Below, in pieces: positions 61,601-64,000 of a DNA stretch of 64,000 bases. Both the position numbers and the translations under genes were made by a program. Below the pieces are notes generated by a model. That model ran no database searches, was not told the DNA's origin, and saw nothing but the letters and a program-made list of their open reading frames with translations. The stretch is from Microbulbifer agarilyticus. GTDB lineage: Bacteria > Pseudomonadota > Gammaproteobacteria > Pseudomonadales > Cellvibrionaceae. Positions within the stretch are counted from its first letter, which is position 1. Every line of letters begins with the position of its first letter. The DNA lies in assembly GCF_020171345.1 (NCBI RefSeq), contig NZ_JAIUZM010000005.1:1-64000 (forward strand), in the 5' to 3' direction.

Positions 61601-64000
61601 CAACGGCTTTACCGTACCGGTGGATGTCGCTCCGAGTGTGACTTCAAGCAATTCGTCGATCGTAACAGTCGAGTCGGTGAACCAAAGCGCTATCGTGTTG
61701 CGTGCTGGGACCACTGAAAATGGCACCGCGACGATTACCGTGCAGCAGGGTGGATTTACCGAAACCCTGAATGTCGAAGTCACGGGTATTGAAGTCAGCA
61801 TTACCAAACTGGAAATCGCCCCGGGCAATGTCGCCCTGGATAGCAGTCGCCAGCTGGTTGCCTATGGCGTGCGTGCCGACGGTACGCGCGCAAATGTATA
61901 CGGGCAGGTTGTTTGGTCCGTGACCAGCGGCCCGGCGACGATTGATCAAAGTGGTCTGGTAACCCGTAATGCGCAAGGCGCGGTTACGGTGCAAGCCGTG
62001 TTGGGTGAGTTAACCGCGGCGGCCACTCTGGAAGAGGGCTTCAACGGTATTGCTGTCCGTTACGACAACCCGGAAGATTGGGATCAGGTATTCGTTCATC
62101 TGTGGGTAACTGTAAATGGCCAGGACCAGGCGCTCACTCAGTGGCCTGGGCTGTTGATGTCCGGTCCCGATACCGAAGGTTGGTGGAGCCATTCAGTAGA
62201 CGAAGCTGATCTGGAAAATGGTGAAGTCAATCTGGTGTTCAACAGTGGCAACGGTCAGCAGACCGGTGACCAGCGCAACATCAATGAGTCCTCCAGTTTC
62301 GTCGGCGGTGCCTGGGAACCTTGGGTTCCGGAAGCGCCGGTGGGTGGCGACACCTCACGTGTCTCAGTGATTGGCGGAACCACGGCTGATGGCGAGCGGG
62401 ATTATGCAATCGGCAGTGTGATTACCGTGAATGCAGATGCGGCTCCTTTGGGCACCGAATTCGGTGGCTGGAGTGGCGATGCGACGCCTTACATCGTCGG
62501 TGATCCTTCGCAGCCTCAGGTGCAATTGTTGATTCCGCAACACGACCTGTCGCTGGTGGCACTCTTCCCGAGCAGTAATAACGACTACCAGGCCGGGCAG
62601 AATTTCTACGCGGCACAGTGTGCTAACTGTCATGGCGATCAGGGTCAGGGTGATGTTGCACCGGCTCTGGCTGGTACCGGCAGCAATTGGGATCTCAATG
62701 TGCTCACGCAGTACATCGAAGACTTTATGCCGATGGACGCCACCGCCAGTTGTGCGGGCGACGAGCCTGGTGCCTGTGCTTATGAAACGGCTCGCCTGAT
62801 TGTGGACGAAGCCTGGAGCACGAGTAATTGTTCCGGCAACGACTGCGATGGCAGTAACCTCGATGCGCGTAACATGCGTCTGCTGACCCGTGAGGAATAC
62901 CTCAACAGCGTCAGCGACGTCTTCGGTATCGCCTTCGATGAGTCTGTGATGGGACCGGTGCCGGCAGATGGCTTGTTCCGCAACTTCGACACTGCCTCCT
63001 TCCTCACGGCCGGCAACGACCGCACCCTGGGGTACGAGCAGGTTTCAGAACAGGTTGCCGACATGGCGGTTTCCCAGTTCGGCTTTAACAGCTTGATTGA
63101 TGGCTGTGGCGATAACCGCTGTGTGGTCGACACACTTGGCTTCCGCCTGTTCCGTCGTCCGCTGACGACTCAGGAAATTGATCGTTACACCGGCTTGTAC
63201 ACCAGTGAGGACGATGGCCGTCTGGTCGTCCAGGCCATGCTGATGTCGCCGCATTTTATGTACCGTTCCGAGCTGGGTGAACTGGATAGTGCGACCGGGC
63301 TGTATCGCCTTAACAACTACGAAATCGCGACCCTGCTTTCCTACACCTTCTGGGTAACCGCGCCAGATGACACCCTGTTGCTGGCTGCGAGCGATGCAAA
63401 CTTTGATGTGGCCGCACAGGTAGACCGTCTGCTGGCGGACCCGCGTGCGGAACGCGGACTGCGCCGCTTTATCTCCGGTTGGCTGATCAACAACCAGTAT
63501 CCTTTCCCGGCGATCAGCAGTGCAGATCTGATTTCGGCATTCAAAGAAGAGACCGTCGGCTTCGTGCTGGAAAATATTCGCGGTAACAACGCATTCAGTG
63601 AGTTGCTCTCTGCGAATTACACCTGGGCGAACGGTGAACTGGCCGCGCACTACGGGTTGGAAAATACCAATGGTGACTGGTCTATTCGCAACTTCCCCAA
63701 CGGTGACGCGCGCAGTGGTACTGGCCTGCTGGGTCACGGCAGCTTCCTCGCTTCCCGTACCAGCACGGTAAACCCGGCGCCGATCAAGCGTGGTGTTTAT
63801 GTGCGCGAAGTGCTGATGTGTCAGGAGTTCCCGCCACCTGCGGCAGCCGACTTCAACGTAGTGTTTGAAGACAGCGACAGCAACCGGGAAGCCACCGCGC
63901 GGCATACCTCGGATCCGGCCTGTGCTGCCTGTCACCAGTTTATTGACGGTGTTGGCTTCGGCTTCGAGCGTTTCGGTAGTGATGCCCTGTATCGCACCAT
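58668..64000 (+). CDS. Giant secreted starch-binding PQQ-type dehydrogenase with cytochrome c and PSD domains (partial, 3' end outside)
   Basis: Open frame of at least 1777 codons with no stop, running off the window; GGAG lies seven bases before ATG. Order: signal peptide (1-35, ending SASA); starch-binding-like module (about 37-115, WFRGTPNNWGTTAM); second module of CBM25/26 type (about 127-224); glucose/sorbosone dehydrogenase propeller (about 243-644, with GPDHKGGMMQFHP and SYGHRNPWRW); a dihaem region with CGSCH (789) and CSHCH (870); two Big-type Ig domains (about 945-1120); a third starch-binding-like module (about 1126-1224); a Gly-rich repeat domain (about 1225-1302); CANCH (1318); then PSD3/DUF1587, DUF1595, DUF1592 and DUF1588-like domains from about 1404, with CAACH at 1752. 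It probably binds alpha-glucan outside the cell, oxidises sugar and passes electrons along its haems. Function is inferred; each domain call is by motif. Confidence 0.88.
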   Translation, partial: MISTPKKAGVSHSVADVCLRVFFALALLLPLSASAQTWSEAWFRGTPNNWGTTAMEYDAGEGVWFTEQTFDDANPRFKISHYQNWDEAYPANDYQVANGRYRITFNDASKAITVTEVVEPPPGDSPTSICFDNPDNYAQPHIYFWNPQPGGSLNNLPGWPGNVMTASGEYFCYDFEPHLNGGVMPDSLSVIFNNNGAPQTADLTYDGNPCYIQNQWMTAGACGLDSEPVVDLPPTTRPLLEQPLNFPISGNVTGGSYRFEIAYPNLQGQFMSPVMVISDGINDSMYVVDKSGSIFIFPNREDVAPGEVNTLLNIDNEVRNYHEQGLLSMAFDPNYASNGYIYIYYIHGTDDNERAPDGSYGDAILARWTVDNPSNPTQVVANSNVEILRIPQRGPDHKGGMMQFHPEDNNLYLGVGDGAYGHSATMSYPEDPRTNNGAQETDNLLGTFIRIKPLAQPVDGKYYEIPADNPFVGVPGFREEIWSYGHRNPWRWSFDTEAPYTLWETEVGQAGFEEVNLIEKGKNYGWPVCEGTNNRGDLGGDPAKNCSTDFEPPRDGYAHPTGYSIIGGVVYRGNSLPGLSGRFVFGDYVTKRIWSIVDGEAKELISEAFPENIASFGTDLSGETLLVSTYGVEYGGQSTIYKVVDDDAQSAVIPAKLSATGLFADVQNLVPVTGVLEYDLNTDGWFDGSDTRHFIALPNDSQITFDGTNNWNLPIGSVLVKHQSIATADNPAKPFTTSVLFRQDTGNWQAANYYWNSDGSDADLVTESLTVMDGGIENRQRAVQSAADCGSCHIGSGSREPLAVHTRQLNKNFQYGEGAETIANQLDVFNNIALFTQNIGGVDTHGSFVDAEDTNADLDERARVYLDTNCSHCHASGFMDLQYDTPLDEMRLVNVETTGGAARLRPFDHASSLVYIYQTTDNNRMPKGTLYTNPVAEALFRNWIDSVNAQQVGIVVRADDNRLNAGDALNVDVLALYDNGFTVPVDVAPSVTSSNSSIVTVESVNQSAIVLRAGTTENGTATITVQQGGFTETLNVEVTGIEVSITKLEIAPGNVALDSSRQLVAYGVRADGTRANVYGQVVWSVTSGPATIDQSGLVTRNAQGAVTVQAVLGELTAAATLEEGFNGIAVRYDNPEDWDQVFVHLWVTVNGQDQALTQWPGLLMSGPDTEGWWSHSVDEADLENGEVNLVFNSGNGQQTGDQRNINESSSFVGGAWEPWVPEAPVGGDTSRVSVIGGTTADGERDYAIGSVITVNADAAPLGTEFGGWSGDATPYIVGDPSQPQVQLLIPQHDLSLVALFPSSNNDYQAGQNFYAAQCANCHGDQGQGDVAPALAGTGSNWDLNVLTQYIEDFMPMDATASCAGDEPGACAYETARLIVDEAWSTSNCSGNDCDGSNLDARNMRLLTREEYLNSVSDVFGIAFDESVMGPVPADGLFRNFDTASFLTAGNDRTLGYEQVSEQVADMAVSQFGFNSLIDGCGDNRCVVDTLGFRLFRRPLTTQEIDRYTGLYTSEDDGRLVVQAMLMSPHFMYRSELGELDSATGLYRLNNYEIATLLSYTFWVTAPDDTLLLAASDANFDVAAQVDRLLADPRAERGLRRFISGWLINNQYPFPAISSADLISAFKEETVGFVLENIRGNNAFSELLSANYTWANGELAAHYGLENTNGDWSIRNFPNGDARSGTGLLGHGSFLASRTSTVNPAPIKRGVYVREVLMCQEFPPPAAADFNVVFEDSDSNREATARHTSDPACAACHQFIDGVGFGFERFGSDALYRT

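Noticed and set aside
63045-63935. Minus-strand frame of 296 codons near the right end
   Set aside because: Antisense to the PSD/DUF1592 part of the giant gene; no motif and no start signal.
1-64000. CRISPR arrays, insertion sequences, prophage, tRNA genes
   Set aside because: None seen: no regularly spaced repeats, no transposase or integrase motifs, and no recognisable tRNA among the intergenic regions read.

Overview
The window looks like chromosome of a marine polysaccharide-degrading gammaproteobacterium. The gene set fits Cellvibrionales, most likely Microbulbifer or a close relative: large TonB-dependent receptors paired with tryptophan-halogenase/SapC/cupin genes, secreted GH16, GH3 and GH13 enzymes, and heavy copper and heavy-metal defence. 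The genus is inferred from gene content only. No CRISPR array, transposase, prophage or tRNA gene was recognised. The only RNA gene is a 5S rRNA at the left edge, the end of an rRNA operon.

Region 1 (1-5.6 kb): 5S rRNA and its terminator, then a non-coding stretch dense in DnaA-box-like 9-mers. After it, on the minus strand, come an outer-membrane barrel gene, a lambda-P-like helicase loader overlapping a DnaT protein with four repeated domains, and an MFS transporter coupled to a cysteine-cluster transcription factor.

Region 2 (5.7-25.3 kb) is a metal-resistance island. It holds a Cu(I) P-type ATPase behind a CueR-type promoter, a small membrane cupredoxin, an RND multidrug-type pump with adaptor and a divergent AraC regulator. 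It also holds a periplasmic/outer-membrane copper operon (DUF411 protein, multicopper oxidase, CopB) whose oxidase gene is frameshifted, and a CzcI-like protein followed by CzcCBA. A Sfp-type phosphopantetheinyl transferase sits inside the island.

Region 3 (25.4-30.3 kb): radA, then a candidate toxin-immunity module (a 323-residue protein with a hydrophobic pore-like C-terminus followed by two paralogous two-helix membrane proteins), and an aldehyde dehydrogenase of the coniferyl-aldehyde type.

Region 4 (30.7-64 kb) is a glucan utilisation region. A maltose-type ABC importer (MalK, a MalE-MalF fusion, MalG) is followed by a first TonB receptor, halogenase, SapC, cupin, second halogenase, GH16 endoglucanase, GH3 glucosidase, membrane AraC regulator and glucokinase. 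This part suits beta-glucan (laminarin) use: outer-membrane uptake, periplasmic trimming, inner-membrane import and phosphorylation. A G-rich motif recurs upstream of the first TonB receptor, GH16, GH3 and glucokinase, with identical geometry at two of them.

The right end (50.7-64 kb) looks like an alpha-glucan section: second TonB receptor, third halogenase, universal stress protein, GH13 lipoprotein and a giant reading frame that runs off the window (at least 1777 residues). That protein combines starch-binding-like modules, a PQQ-type glucose/sorbosone dehydrogenase domain, four CxxCH haem motifs and PSD/DUF1592-1588 cytochrome-associated domains. It is the most unusual gene here and may be an extracellular, electron-transferring glucan oxidase.
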